Assembly (NCBI GenBank): GCA_000431815.1
Contig: FR889215.1
Location: 1-30,511, forward strand
DNA: 30,511 nucleotides
Origin: Butyrivibrio sp. CAG:318
GTDB lineage: Bacteria; Bacillota; Clostridia; Lachnospirales; Lachnospiraceae
Direction: 5' to 3'
Shown here piece after piece: positions 7,757 through 16,118 of the stretch. A program made the translations under genes and the position numbers. How positions within the stretch are numbered: the stretch's first letter is position 1; every line of letters begins with the position of its first letter. The notes below the pieces were generated by a model. The model did not search any database. It was not told where the DNA came from and was given only the letters and a program-made list of their open reading frames with translations.

Positions 7757-7975
7757 TTATTTGTCTCTCCAAATGATTCTTCCTTTTGAAAGATCATACG
7801 GTGATAACTCAAGTGTTACTTTATCTCCGGGAATTATTCTGATGTAATTCATTCTGAGCTTTCCGCTTATGTGAGCGAGGACTTTATGTCCGTTTTCAAG
7901 CTCTACCTGGAACATTGCATTTGGGAGTTTCTCAATTACTGTTCCTTCAATTTCGATAACATCTGACTTTGACAT
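7757..7975 (-). CDS. infA: Translation initiation factor IF-1
   Basis: IF-1 occupies the A site of the 30S subunit during initiation. The 72-residue protein is a single S1-like OB fold with IEGTVIEKLPNAMFQVELEN, KVLAHISGKLRMNYIRI and PGDKVTLELSPYDLSKGRI, all standard, and normal length. It follows the small KOW-domain gene by 14 bp with a good AGGAGG-type site and precedes a promoter for rpmJ. Confidence 0.98.
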   Translation of the reverse strand: MSKSDVIEIEGTVIEKLPNAMFQVELENGHKVLAHISGKLRMNYIRIIPGDKVTLELSPYDLSKGRIIWRDK

Positions 7976-7989
7976 TCACTTACCTCCTG

Positions 7990-8265
7990 CTAATCAACAT
8001 TTCTAATGTGAATCAGATAATTTTTGATTGAATATTTAATATCCTCGTTGTTAACTCTGTTCTGCTCTATTTTGTTCTGAAGCATTTCATCCCGGTAATT
8101 CAGGATTCTCACATGCCTGCGGTTCTTACGTTTGGGTGACTCAATTGTCTTTAACTTCCCGTCACATACATACAATGCATCGGACTTACCGATTATCACA
8201 TATATGCTTCCCGCATCATGTCCTGCAACAGATTCACAGAAAGTGCCTTTAATTATTTCCGTCAT
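7990..8265 (-). CDS. KOW-domain RNA-binding protein, uncharacterised
   Basis: A 91-residue basic protein. Its first 55 residues resemble the KOW/L14e-like fold: KGTFCESVAGHDAGSIYVII followed by DALYVCDGKLKTIESPKRK, where an Ala-Gly-rich loop precedes a hydrophobic strand. Small proteins of this kind lie between map and infA in many Firmicutes. The family is thought to bind RNA or ribosomes, but no specific function is established that I know. The C-terminal 35 residues are polar and charged and probably variable. It is 7 bp after map and 14 bp before infA, so it is part of the translation operon. Confidence 0.8.
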   Translation of the reverse strand: MTEIIKGTFCESVAGHDAGSIYVIIGKSDALYVCDGKLKTIESPKRKNRRHVRILNYRDEMLQNKIEQNRVNNEDIKYSIKNYLIHIRNVD

Positions 8266-8272
8266 ATTTACC

Positions 8273-9025
8273 TCAGATCAATGAAAGGATTTCACATCCA
8301 TCTTCAGTAATGAGAACAGTGTTTTCATAATGTGCCGAAAGCCTGCCGTCTCTTGTGACAACCGTCCAGCCGTCATCTAACCAGCTTACTTTCCACGTTC
8401 CGGCGTTAATCATCGGTTCGATTGCCAATGTCATACCGGCTTCAAGCTTAATGCCTTTATTACGCTGTTTGTAATTAGGAACATTCGGATCCTCGTGGAG
8501 ATGTGTTCCTATTCCGTGTCCGGTCAGGTCTTTGACAACTCCGTATCCAAACGATTCTGCGTAACTGCCGATTGCAGCGGAAATCTCATGTAAATAATTA
8601 CCGGCTTTGGCATATTTAATGCCTTCAAAGAAACTCTGCTCGGTAACTTTGATGAGACGCTTTGCAGCATCATCAATATTACCTACCGCATGGGTTCTTG
8701 CCGCATCCGAATGATAACCTTTCCAGATCACTCCGGCATCAAGACTGACGATATCGCCGTCCTTGATAATCCTTGTTCTGGAAGGAATTCCGTGAACGAC
8801 TTCCTCATTTACTGATACACATATTGAAGCAGGATATCCCTGATAGTTAAGGAAAGAAGGCTCACAGCCAAAACTGCGTATCAGCCTTTCGCCTTCCTTG
8901 TCTATCTCATAAGTGGATATTCCCGGCTTGATTATTTTACCAAGTTCGTTATGAACCTGCGCGAGGATTTTACCGGCCTCGCGCATAAGTTCTTTTTCTC
9001 TTGGAGATTTAATCGTTACCGACAT
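8273..9025 (-). CDS. map: Type I methionine aminopeptidase
   Basis: The enzyme removes the initiator methionine from nascent proteins and uses two metal ions. All five ligands can be placed: Asp96 (SLDAGV), Asp107 (YHSDAARTH), His170 (LTGHGIGTHLHEDP), Glu203 (AIEPMI) and Glu234 (HYENTVLIT). The 250-residue length is that of the short type Ia form without an N-terminal zinc domain. It starts 2 bp after adk, in the conserved secY-adk-map order, and is probably translated by coupling with adk. Confidence 0.97.
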   Translation of the reverse strand: MSVTIKSPREKELMREAGKILAQVHNELGKIIKPGISTYEIDKEGERLIRSFGCEPSFLNYQGYPASICVSVNEEVVHGIPSRTRIIKDGDIVSLDAGVIWKGYHSDAARTHAVGNIDDAAKRLIKVTEQSFFEGIKYAKAGNYLHEISAAIGSYAESFGYGVVKDLTGHGIGTHLHEDPNVPNYKQRNKGIKLEAGMTLAIEPMINAGTWKVSWLDDGWTVVTRDGRLSAHYENTVLITEDGCEILSLI

Positions 9026-9027
9026 AA

Positions 9028-9672
9028 TTACGCTCCTAAAATATCAACGATCGCACTGAATACTTCATCCATATCCTTAGTGCCGTCCACTTCATTAAGA
9101 ACGCCCTTATCTGTATAGTAATCAATTAACGGCTGAGTCTGTTCATGATATACATCAAGACGCTTCTTAACCGTTTCAGGCTTATCATCGTCTCTGAGAA
9201 CGAGCTCAGCTCCGCACTTATCGCAGATACCCTCAACCTTGGTAGGAATGTGAACAATATGATATGTTGCACCGCATGAAAGACATGCTCTTCTTCCTGA
9301 CATACGATTGATGATATTCTCATCCGGAACTTCTACGTTGATTGCATAATCAACTTTCTCTCCGTTAGCTGCAAGTGCTTTATCAAGTGCTTCTGCCTGC
9401 GGAATGGTTCTTGGGAAACCATCGAGAACGTATCCGTTCCTGCAGTCGTCAGCTTTAACTCTGTCAACTACAAGGTCAACCACAAGTTCATCCGGAACAA
9501 GAAGTCCCTGATCCATGTATGACTTTGCTTTCTGACCGAGTTCTGTATTATTTTTGATATTTGCCCTGAAAATATCTCCGGTTGAGATATGAGGAATGTT
9601 ATACTTTGCACAGATTTTCTCTGCCTGAGTACCTTTTCCTGCTCCAGGAGCTCCAAGCATTATGATCTTCAT
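9028..9672 (-). CDS. adk: Adenylate kinase, zinc-binding long form
   Basis: Adenylate kinase interconverts ATP plus AMP with two ADP. The P-loop GAPGAGKGT is at residues 7-15, the AMP-binding part includes STGDIFR near 30 and DGFPRT at 84-89. The LID domain (about 125-162) has CLSC at 130-133 and CDKC at 150-153, a four-cysteine zinc site typical of Gram-positive enzymes. 214 residues is normal. It lies between secY and map. Confidence 0.98.
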   Translation of the reverse strand: MKIIMLGAPGAGKGTQAEKICAKYNIPHISTGDIFRANIKNNTELGQKAKSYMDQGLLVPDELVVDLVVDRVKADDCRNGYVLDGFPRTIPQAEALDKALAANGEKVDYAINVEVPDENIINRMSGRRACLSCGATYHIVHIPTKVEGICDKCGAELVLRDDDKPETVKKRLDVYHEQTQPLIDYYTDKGVLNEVDGTKDMDEVFSAIVDILGA

Positions 9673-9698
9673 AATTATTACCGCCCTTTCACTTATAA

Positions 9699-11036
9699 TC
9701 AGGTGTTAAGGAATCCCTTGTAATCTCTTACAACCATCTGTGACTCAATCTGCCTGAATGTCTCAATAACAACTCCGACAACAATGATGATTGATGTACC
9801 GCCAAATGAAACATTTGCGTTAAACAGTCCTGAGAATACAATCGGTATAAGTGCGACTATGATAAGTCCGATTACACCGATAAAAATAATCTTGTTAAGT
9901 ACAGATGTAAGGTAATCTGATGTAGGCTTACCAGGTCTGATACCCGGAATAAATCCACCGCTCTTCTTCATGTTATTGGCAATCTCAAGAGGGTTGAATG
10001 TGATTGATGTATAGAAATATGCGAAGAAAATATTCAACACAATGTACAGAATCACACCAAGGGTATATATCATGTTGTTTCTGTTAAACCAGTTACCCGA
10101 TGAAAGCGAAAGTAAAATCTTACCACCTACAGTACTGTAATCCACAGTAAAGAAAGCTGCTATCATAAGCGGGAATGACATAAGTGTCTGTGCGAAAATA
10201 ACCGGAATAACGCCTGCTGTGTTAACTTTAAGCGGAATATGTGATGACTGTCCGCCAAAGGTTTTGCGGCCTTGTATTTTCTTGGAATACTGAACCGGTA
10301 TTCTTCTCTCGCCCGCACAAAGTATTACGGTGAGGAATACAATACCGACTGTTACCGCAAGAATAACTACGGCTGCAATCGTTCCGTTTAAAACAGATTT
10401 ACCTTTTATGAATGTCTCAAACAGAGTTGCGAAATCTTCCGGCATGCTTGAAATAATATTTATTACAAGTACTATTGAAATACCGTTACCAACACCCTTT
10501 TCGGTGATTGTTTCACCAATCCACATAAGAAGAGCCGAACCGGCTGTCAGGATGGATACCATCATGACACCTGAGAAAATCTTATGGAATGTAGTCATTG
10601 ATGAGTAATTACTGATAAGGCCCTGTCTGCCGAAGCCGATGACCATTGCTATACCCTCAATCAGCGAAAGCGCTATTGTTACATAACGCGTGATCGTTGC
10701 GATTTTCTTCCTTCCGTCTTCTCCGTCTTTCTGTAACTCCTCAAGCTTCGGAATTGCTATTGTGAGGAGCTGCATTATGATTGAAGATGTGATGTATGGT
10801 GTAATGCTTAATGCAAATACTGACATCTTAAGCAGTGAACCACCTGTAAGTGCATTGACGAAACTGAACTGATCTCCAGTTGCTGTTGTATTAAACAAAT
10901 TAGTAAAATAATCTGTGTTTACTCCCGGGATAGGAAGAATACTTCCTATCCTGATAACAACTAACATTGCAAGAGTAAACAGTATTTTATTTCTAATTTC
11001 TTTAATTCTGAATGCATTTGCTAATGTTTTAAACAT
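9699..11036 (-). CDS. secY: Protein translocase subunit SecY
   Basis: SecY is the channel subunit of the Sec translocon. The 445-residue protein has ten predicted membrane segments. Hallmarks include the N-terminal FRIKEIRNKILFTLAMLVVI, the second helix region LLKMSVFALSITPYITSSII, GERRIPVQYSKKIQG in the cytosolic loop, and GFIPGIRPGKPTSDYL in the long loop before the last helices. Its ATG overlaps the rplO stop (TAATG), with GAGGTGAT just upstream inside rplO, so the genes are translationally coupled. Confidence 0.98.
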   Translation of the reverse strand: MFKTLANAFRIKEIRNKILFTLAMLVVIRIGSILPIPGVNTDYFTNLFNTTATGDQFSFVNALTGGSLLKMSVFALSITPYITSSIIMQLLTIAIPKLEELQKDGEDGRKKIATITRYVTIALSLIEGIAMVIGFGRQGLISNYSSMTTFHKIFSGVMMVSILTAGSALLMWIGETITEKGVGNGISIVLVINIISSMPEDFATLFETFIKGKSVLNGTIAAVVILAVTVGIVFLTVILCAGERRIPVQYSKKIQGRKTFGGQSSHIPLKVNTAGVIPVIFAQTLMSFPLMIAAFFTVDYSTVGGKILLSLSSGNWFNRNNMIYTLGVILYIVLNIFFAYFYTSITFNPLEIANNMKKSGGFIPGIRPGKPTSDYLTSVLNKIIFIGVIGLIIVALIPIVFSGLFNANVSFGGTSIIIVVGVVIETFRQIESQMVVRDYKGFLNT

Positions 11037-11476
11037 TAAATCACCTCGCAGGTTCCACCAAGAGCTTCAATCTTCTCCTTAGCTGATGCGCTGAAAGCGT
11101 TAGCCTTAACAGTGAGCTTCTTAGTTAATTCTCCGTTTCCAAGAATCTTTACTCCATCCTTAGGATTTCTTACGATACCTGATTCGATGAGTGAATCAAC
11201 TGTAACTACTGCACCATCTTCAAAGCCTTCAAGTGCTGATAAATTGATTCCTACGATTGTAAGAGAATTTCTGTTAGTGAATCCTCTCTTAGGTAATCTT
11301 CTATATAATGGCATCTGTCCACCTTCAAAGCCCGGTCTTGGTGCTCCTGAACGAGCTTTCTGACCCTTATGGCCCTTACCGGCAGTCTTACCATTTCCTG
11401 AACCGTGTCCACGGCCTCTTCTGAAATTATCGCTTTGCTTAGAACCTGCTGCAGGCTGTAAATTTGATAAATCCAT
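11036..11476 (-). CDS. rplO: 50S ribosomal protein L15
   Basis: L15 is a late-assembling large-subunit protein. The 146-residue frame starts MDLSNLQPAAGSKQSDNFRR, has the glycine-rich extension GRGHGSGNGKTAGKGHKGQK that enters the subunit core, then GFEGGQMPLYRRLPKRGFTN, all typical of L15. It lies between rpmD and secY, as in other bacteria, and ends by sharing one base with the secY start. Confidence 0.98.
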   Translation of the reverse strand: MDLSNLQPAAGSKQSDNFRRGRGHGSGNGKTAGKGHKGQKARSGAPRPGFEGGQMPLYRRLPKRGFTNRNSLTIVGINLSALEGFEDGAVVTVDSLIESGIVRNPKDGVKILGNGELTKKLTVKANAFSASAKEKIEALGGTCEVI

Positions 11477-11500
11477 TTTTACACCTCCTTATCCGAAAAA

Positions 11501-11683
11501 TTATATTTCTTCTACCTTAACTAAATGTCTAACCTTGAAAATCATGCCTCTTACTGCGTCATTGTCAGGTAATTCAACAGTTTTGTTAAGTTTGTTAAGT
11601 CCGAGTGCTTCAACAGTTTTAACCTGCTTTGGTATAGCACCGATTGTTGATTTAACTAATGTTACTTTTAACTTCTCTGCCAT
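11501..11683 (-). CDS. rpmD: 50S ribosomal protein L30
   Basis: A 60-residue protein, MAEKLKVTLVKSTIGAIPKQ, then VEALGLNKLNKTVELPDN and GMIFKVRHLVKVEE. These are the short L30 fold and its standard motifs, at the usual bacterial length. It is located between rpsE and rplO, with a GAGGTAGCG-type ribosome binding site 6-8 bases before the ATG. Confidence 0.97.
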   Translation of the reverse strand: MAEKLKVTLVKSTIGAIPKQVKTVEALGLNKLNKTVELPDNDAVRGMIFKVRHLVKVEEI

Positions 11684-11697
11684 TCTTCGCTACCTCC

Positions 11698-12207
11698 TTA
11701 TTTGTAGAGCTCTTCTACGGTCTTGCCACGGAGCTTGGCTACCTCTTCAGGTGTCTTAAGCTGTGATAAGCCTTCGATTGTAGCGAGAACTACGTTCTGC
11801 TTGTTGTTTGAGCCTAATGATTTTGTACGGATGTTTGTAATGCCGGCCATCTCGATTACGCTACGAGCAGGACCGCCGGCGATAACACCGGTACCTTCCG
11901 GAGCCTTCTTCAAAAGAACTGAAGAGCTGCCAAATTTACCAATCATATCGTGCGGAATACTTCCGTTCTCATCTACAGGAACAGAAACAAGTCTCTTCAT
12001 AGCATCTTCTTTTCCCTTGCGGATAGCTTCAGGAATTTCCATTGCTTTACCAATTCCGGCGCCAACGTGTCCGTTTCCGTCTCCAACTACTACTAAAGCA
12101 GCAAATCTGAAATGACGACCACCTTTAACAACCTTTGTAACACGCTTGATTGATACTACTTTATCGTTTAACTCTAAGTCATGAGCATCAATAATTGTAT
12201 GTTTCAT
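11698..12207 (-). CDS. rpsE: 30S ribosomal protein S5
   Basis: S5 lies at the mRNA entry channel and affects decoding accuracy. The protein shows LNDKVVSIKRVTKVVKGGRH, FAALVVVGDGNGHVGAGIGK and the PAPEGTG-like stretch KKAPEGTGVIAGGPARSV, all diagnostic. The frame is open nine codons further upstream inside rplR, but the ATG at 12205-12207 follows AAGGAG at good spacing and gives 169 residues, the normal size, so this start was chosen. Confidence 0.97.
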   Translation of the reverse strand: MKHTIIDAHDLELNDKVVSIKRVTKVVKGGRHFRFAALVVVGDGNGHVGAGIGKAMEIPEAIRKGKEDAMKRLVSVPVDENGSIPHDMIGKFGSSSVLLKKAPEGTGVIAGGPARSVIEMAGITNIRTKSLGSNNKQNVVLATIEGLSQLKTPEEVAKLRGKTVEELYK

Positions 12208-12223
12208 CTGTTTCTCCTTCCTG

Positions 12224-12592
12224 CTAGAATTCAAGGCCAGCTTCTCTTGCTGCCTCTGCTAATGCTTTTACTTTGCCCTGATATATGAAACCGCCTCTAT
12301 CGAAGACTACAGTTTTAATTCCGTTCTCAAGTGCTTTCTTAGCAATTACTGTTCCTAAGTAAGCAGCTGCTGCTACGTCATTTGTCTTCTCAAGTTCAGC
12401 CTTAACGTCTTTTTCAAGTGTAGAAGCTGCTACGAGAGTCTTTCCAACTGTATCATCAATAATCTGAGCGTACATATGATTATTACTTCTGAATACCGCA
12501 AGTCTTGGTCTCTCAGCTGTTCCGCTGAAACGATTACGTATTTTTCTGTGTTTGTTCTGACGAACTACAGATCTGTTGTCTTTACTAACCAT
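12224..12592 (-). CDS. rplR: 50S ribosomal protein L18
   Basis: L18 binds 5S rRNA and helps place it in the central protuberance. The 122-residue frame has RHKRIRN-like KHRKIRNRFSGTAERPRLAV, NNHMYAQIIDD and KTVVFDRGGFIYQGKVKALA, diagnostic of bacterial L18. It lies between rplF and rpsE in the spc part of the cluster. Confidence 0.97.
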   Translation of the reverse strand: MVSKDNRSVVRQNKHRKIRNRFSGTAERPRLAVFRSNNHMYAQIIDDTVGKTLVAASTLEKDVKAELEKTNDVAAAAYLGTVIAKKALENGIKTVVFDRGGFIYQGKVKALAEAAREAGLEF

Positions 12593-12610
12593 TTTTGTTC
12601 ACTCCTTTAA

Positions 12611-13153
12611 TTATTTCTTACCAGTCTTACCAACTTTACGTCTGATAACTTCATCAACATACTTGATACCTTTACCCTTGTATGGTTCAGGCTCTCTCTT
12701 GCTTCTGATTTCAGCTGCATACTGGCCAACTTTTTCTTTGTCAATACCTTTAACGATGATAAGGTTCTGTCCGTCAACTGCTACTTCGATTCCTTCAGGA
12801 TCGGTCATCTCAACCGGATGTGAATATCCGAGTGAAAGAACAAGTGTCTTACCGTTCTTCTGTGCTCTGTAACCTACACCGTTAACTTCGAGTTTCTTCT
12901 CATATCCTTCGGTAACACCAACTACCATATTGTGAATAAGTGTTCTTGTAAGACCGTGTAATGATTTCATCTTCTTGAGATCGTTAGGTCTTGATACAGT
13001 AACTGTTGTTCCGTCGAGTTTTATCTCCATTTCCGCAGGTAATACTCTTTCAAGAGTTCCCTTTGGTCCTTTTACAGTCACTTTGTTATTTTCTGCAATA
13101 TCGACAGTAACTCCTGCCGGTAAAGCGATAGGCATTCTTCCTATACGTGACAT
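12611..13153 (-). CDS. rplF: 50S ribosomal protein L6
   Basis: L6 supports the base of the L7/L12 stalk and the factor-binding region. The 180-residue protein starts MSRIGRMPIALPAGVTVDIA and ends with REPEPYKGKGIKYVDEVIRR, the strongest L6 motif; the middle has GVGYRAQKNGKTLVLSLGYS. Two related halves are typical of the family. It lies between rpsH and rplR. The 104-bp gap before it contains a G/C-rich inverted repeat around 13215-13235 of unknown role. Confidence 0.97.
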   Translation of the reverse strand: MSRIGRMPIALPAGVTVDIAENNKVTVKGPKGTLERVLPAEMEIKLDGTTVTVSRPNDLKKMKSLHGLTRTLIHNMVVGVTEGYEKKLEVNGVGYRAQKNGKTLVLSLGYSHPVEMTDPEGIEVAVDGQNLIIVKGIDKEKVGQYAAEIRSKREPEPYKGKGIKYVDEVIRRKVGKTGKK

Positions 13154-13257
13154 GCCGCGTACCTCCTTATTGGGTATGACGATTGTTATCGTCTGTTAAT
13201 AGTTTCGTTCTTGCAGGGTATGTACCCCGCAGGGTTGTCACACACCCGGTAATTTAA

Positions 13258-13653
13258 TTACCAGATGTATGCAAGAACTTCGCCGCCGACATTAAGCTTT
13301 CTTGCTTCCTTGTCAGTAACTACGCCCTGATTTGTTGAAATGATTGCGATACCAAGTCCGCCGAGAACTCTAGGTAACTCATCCTTGCCTGCGTATACAC
13401 GAAGACCTGGTTTTGAGATTCTCTTGAGACCTGTAATGATCTTTTCATTTTTATCCTTGCCATACTTTAATGTAATGCGGATAGTCTTGAAGCTGCCGTC
13501 ATCAACGAGCTCATACTTCTGAATATATCCTTCCTTAAAAAGAATATCAGCTATTGAAACCTTCATCTTTGAAGCAGGAACATCAACTGTATCATGTTTA
13601 GATGTGTTTGCATTACGGATTCTGGTAAGCATATCTGCGATTGGATCTGTCAT
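13258..13653 (-). CDS. rpsH: 30S ribosomal protein S8
   Basis: S8 binds the central domain of 16S rRNA and in E. coli represses the spc operon. The 131-residue protein starts MTDPIADMLTRIRNANTSKH and ends RKLNVGGEVLAYIW, with KRISKPGLRVYAGKDELPRV and GIAIISTNQGVVTDKEA, all typical. The ATG follows an AGGAGG site. It lies between the S14 gene and rplF. Confidence 0.98.
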   Translation of the reverse strand: MTDPIADMLTRIRNANTSKHDTVDVPASKMKVSIADILFKEGYIQKYELVDDGSFKTIRITLKYGKDKNEKIITGLKRISKPGLRVYAGKDELPRVLGGLGIAIISTNQGVVTDKEARKLNVGGEVLAYIW

Positions 13654-13717
13654 CTGATTATCCTCCTAAATTTCAATCTGTTGCGCACGGTGTGCGCCGT
13701 TTATCATAGCTGATATC

Positions 13718-13903
13718 TTACCAGCTTGCCTTCTTAACGCCCGGAATCTGTCCTTTATATGCTAACTCACGGAAGCAAATTCTGCAAATTCCATATTTTC
13801 TTAAATAAGCGTGTGGACGTCCACAAATCTTGCAACGTGTGTATTCTCTTGTTGAGAACTTCTGCTTACGCTGCTGTTTAACTTTCATCGAGGTCTTAGC
13901 CAT
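13718..13903 (-). CDS. rpsZ: 30S ribosomal protein S14, type Z (zinc-binding)
   Basis: A 61-residue S14 of the short zinc-binding type. The four cysteines are at 24, 27, 40 and 43 (CKIC and CRIC), followed by FRELAYKGQIPGVKKASW, the conserved end of S14. The longer zinc-free S14 form (about 89-100 residues) is not used here. The gene is sometimes called rpsN. It lies between rplE and rpsH. Confidence 0.97.
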   Translation of the reverse strand: MAKTSMKVKQQRKQKFSTREYTRCKICGRPHAYLRKYGICRICFRELAYKGQIPGVKKASW

Positions 13904-13920
13904 TGAATTTCCCTCCTAAT

Positions 13921-14460
13921 TTATTTTTTGAATGGCATATTGAATAATCTCAATAATTCACGTGCTTCTTCATCAGTCTTGGCAGTTGTTACAATAATAA
14001 CATCCATACCTCTTACCTTGTCAATCTTGTCATACTCGATTTCAGGGAAGATGATCTGTTCTTTGATTCCGAGTGCATAGTTACCTCTTCCGTCAAAAGA
14101 ATCAGCACTTACGCCTCTGAAGTCACGAACTCGAGGTAATGCGAGATTTACAAGTCTGTCAAGGAACTCGTACATCTTGTCGCCACGGAGTGTAGTCTTA
14201 CATCCGATTGGCATTCCCTCTCTGATTTTGAAGTTAGCTACTGAATTCTTAGCCTTGGTTGTAACAACCTTCTGTCCGGCTATTGTCTCAAGTTCCTTTA
14301 CAGCAACTTCAAGAATCTTAGAATTATCTTTAGCTTCTCCAACACCCATGTTTATAACGATTTTGTCGAGCTTTGGTACTTCCATAATGTTCTTATAACC
14401 GAACTTCTTTACCATTGCATCAACGATTTCACTCTTATATAAGTCTTTGAGCCTGCTCAC
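13921..14460 (-). CDS. rplE: 50S ribosomal protein L5
   Basis: L5 binds 5S rRNA and contacts the P-site tRNA. The 179-residue protein has PKLDKIVINMGVGEA, QKVVTTKAKNSVANFKIREG, RLVNLALPRVRDFRGVS and IIFPEIEYDKIDKVRGMDV, all diagnostic. The start is GTG at 14458-14460, nine bases after AAGGAGG; there is no nearby ATG that would keep the family N-terminus. It lies between rplX and the S14 gene. Confidence 0.97.
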   Translation of the reverse strand: MSRLKDLYKSEIVDAMVKKFGYKNIMEVPKLDKIVINMGVGEAKDNSKILEVAVKELETIAGQKVVTTKAKNSVANFKIREGMPIGCKTTLRGDKMYEFLDRLVNLALPRVRDFRGVSADSFDGRGNYALGIKEQIIFPEIEYDKIDKVRGMDVIIVTTAKTDEEARELLRLFNMPFKK

Positions 14461-14483
14461 CGTTACAGACCTCCTTTCCTAAA

Positions 14484-14795
14484 TTAATCGATAACTTCTC
14501 CGGTTGACTTGGCAACACGAACCTTCTTGTCGCCGTCAATCTTGAAGCCTACTCTTGTTGTTTTTCCCTTGTGTACATACATAACGTTGGAAATATCAAT
14601 CGGAGCTTCCTGATGAACAATTCCACCATTCTGGTTCTGTGCACTTGGTTTGGTGTGCTTTGTAACCATGTTAATGCCTTCAACAACAACCTTATGGTTC
14701 TTAGCATCAACAGATGTTACTTTGCCTTCTCTGTCTTTATCCTTGCCCGCGATTACTCTGACAAGGTCGCCTTTTTTAATCTTTAATGTTGACAC
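14484..14795 (-). CDS. rplX: 50S ribosomal protein L24
   Basis: L24 is a primary assembly initiator of the large subunit and has a KOW motif. The 103-residue protein starts MSTLKIKKGDLVRVIAGKDK, followed by DREGKVTSVDAKNHKVVVEG and the GGIVHQEAPIDISNVM block that identifies L24. The start is GTG at 14793-14795, seven bases after GGAGG. It lies between rplN and rplE. Confidence 0.97.
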   Translation of the reverse strand: MSTLKIKKGDLVRVIAGKDKDREGKVTSVDAKNHKVVVEGINMVTKHTKPSAQNQNGGIVHQEAPIDISNVMYVHKGKTTRVGFKIDGDKKVRVAKSTGEVID

Positions 14796-14806
14796 AGTCG
14801 CACCTC

Positions 14807-15175
14807 CTATAATACTTCCGGAGCTAATGAAACAATTTTCATAAACTGTTTATCTCTTAACTCTCTTGCTACCGGTCCGAAAATACGTGTTCCCTTAGGG
14901 TTCTTGTCTTCCTTGATAATTACGGCAGCGTTATCATCAAATTTAATATATGATCCGTCTTTACGACGAGCACCTTTGACTGTACGAACTACTACGGCTT
15001 TAACTACATCGCCTTTTTTAACAACGCCACCTGGTGTTGCATCTTTAACTGAAGCGACTATAACATCACCGATGTTAGCATATCTTCTTGTAGATCCACC
15101 CATAACTCTGATGCAAAGAAGCTCTTTTGCACCTGTGTTATCAGCGACTCTAAGTCTTGTCTCTTGCTGAATCAT
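14807..15175 (-). CDS. rplN: 50S ribosomal protein L14
   Basis: L14 sits at the subunit interface, next to L19, and is the binding site of the silencing factor RsfS. The 122-residue frame, MIQQETRLRVADNTGAKELL, GDVIVASVKDATPGGVVKKG and GTRIFGPVARELRDKQFMKI, matches L14 over its full length. It starts 32 bp after rpsQ with an AAGGAGG site. Confidence 0.98.
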   Translation of the reverse strand: MIQQETRLRVADNTGAKELLCIRVMGGSTRRYANIGDVIVASVKDATPGGVVKKGDVVKAVVVRTVKGARRKDGSYIKFDDNAAVIIKEDKNPKGTRIFGPVARELRDKQFMKIVSLAPEVL

Positions 15176-15207
15176 GCAGGTAATCCTCCTTCAAAATTAT
15201 TCGATAA

Positions 15208-15465
15208 TTACTCAGCTCTGCTGATAAGTTCAACAAATCTCCATCTCTTGGTCTTGGATAAAGGTCTTGTTTCCATAACCTTTACGATGTCACCAACCTG
15301 GCATTCATTGTTCTCATCATGTGCCTGTAATTTGTAAGTTCTCTTAACAATCTTGTTATAAAGAGGATGCTTTACATGGTCCTCAACTGCAACTACGATT
15401 GTCTTATCCATCTTATTGCTTACGACCTTGCCGGTACGTGTTTTTCTTAAATTTCTTTCTTCCAC
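15208..15465 (-). CDS. rpsQ: 30S ribosomal protein S17
   Basis: S17 is an OB-fold protein that binds the 5' domain of 16S rRNA. The core motifs are RKTRTGKVVSNKMDKTIVVA, HPLYNKIVKRTYKLQAHDE and GDIVKVMETRPLSKTKRWR. The frame is open to 15531, overlapping rpmC, but the GTG at 15463-15465 (first residues MEERNLRKT in translation) lies eight bases after AGGAGG and gives 85 residues, the normal size. This start is preferred. Confidence 0.96.
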   Translation of the reverse strand: MEERNLRKTRTGKVVSNKMDKTIVVAVEDHVKHPLYNKIVKRTYKLQAHDENNECQVGDIVKVMETRPLSKTKRWRFVELISRAE

Positions 15466-15487
15466 AACAAATTCCTCCTTCCTCGGA

Positions 15488-15691
15488 TTATAAAGCAGCC
15501 TTTGAAGCCATAACAGTCTGGATTCTTGCAATGTTCTTTCTAACTTCTTTGATTCTGCTTGTGTTATCCAGCTGATTTGTTGCGTTCTGGAATCTTAAAT
15601 TGAATAATTCCTTTTTAGCAGCTACTAATTCTTTGTTTAATTCTGCAGATGTCTTTGCATTTAATTCTTCTACATACTTATTAATTTTCAC
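15488..15691 (-). CDS. rpmC: 50S ribosomal protein L29
   Basis: L29 lies at the exit tunnel and helps bind trigger factor and SRP. The protein has the two-helix pattern with ELNKELVAAKKELFNLRFQN and DNTSRIKEVRKNIARIQTVM. Two GTG starts are possible, 15698-15700 and 15689-15691; the second is eight bases after AAGGCGG and gives MKINKYVEEL, a normal L29 beginning of 67 residues. It overlaps the end of rplP by 11 bp. Confidence 0.95.
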   Translation of the reverse strand: MKINKYVEELNAKTSAELNKELVAAKKELFNLRFQNATNQLDNTSRIKEVRKNIARIQTVMASKAAL

Positions 15692-16118
15692 TGTTATCAC
15701 CGCCTTCTAATTCCGCACGAGAAACTACCTTACACTTAAGAGGAAGTTTGTGCATAGCGAGACGTAAAGCTTCTCTTGCGAGGTCTTCTGAAACTCCGCC
15801 GATTTCGAACATTACACGTCCCGGTTTAACAACTGCTACCCAATATTCTACTGCACCTTTTCCTTTACCCATTCTGACACCTAACGGCTTATGAGTATAA
15901 GGCTTGTCAGGGAATAATTTAATCCATACTTTACCACCACGCTTAATGTAACGTGTCATTGCGATACGGGCTGCCTCAATCTGTCTTGAAGTTACCCACT
16001 TTGGTTCAAGAGCGACAATACCAAAATCACCATATACTACCTTATTGCCTCTTGTAGCTTTACCAGCCATTGAACCACGAAACTGCTTACGATGTTTAAC
16101 TCTCTTAGGTAATAACAT
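15681..16118 (-). CDS. rplP: 50S ribosomal protein L16
   Basis: L16 organises the A-site region and peptidyl transferase centre. The 145-residue protein starts MLLPKRVKHRKQFRGSMAGK and has WVTSRQIEAARIAMTRYIKR, WIKLFPDKPYTHKPLGVRMG and GKGAVEYWVAVVKPGRVMFE, all diagnostic. Its ATG overlaps the rpsC stop codon by one base (TAATG), so translation is coupled. Confidence 0.98.
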   Translation of the reverse strand: MLLPKRVKHRKQFRGSMAGKATRGNKVVYGDFGIVALEPKWVTSRQIEAARIAMTRYIKRGGKVWIKLFPDKPYTHKPLGVRMGKGKGAVEYWVAVVKPGRVMFEIGGVSEDLAREALRLAMHKLPLKCKVVSRAELEGGDNSEN

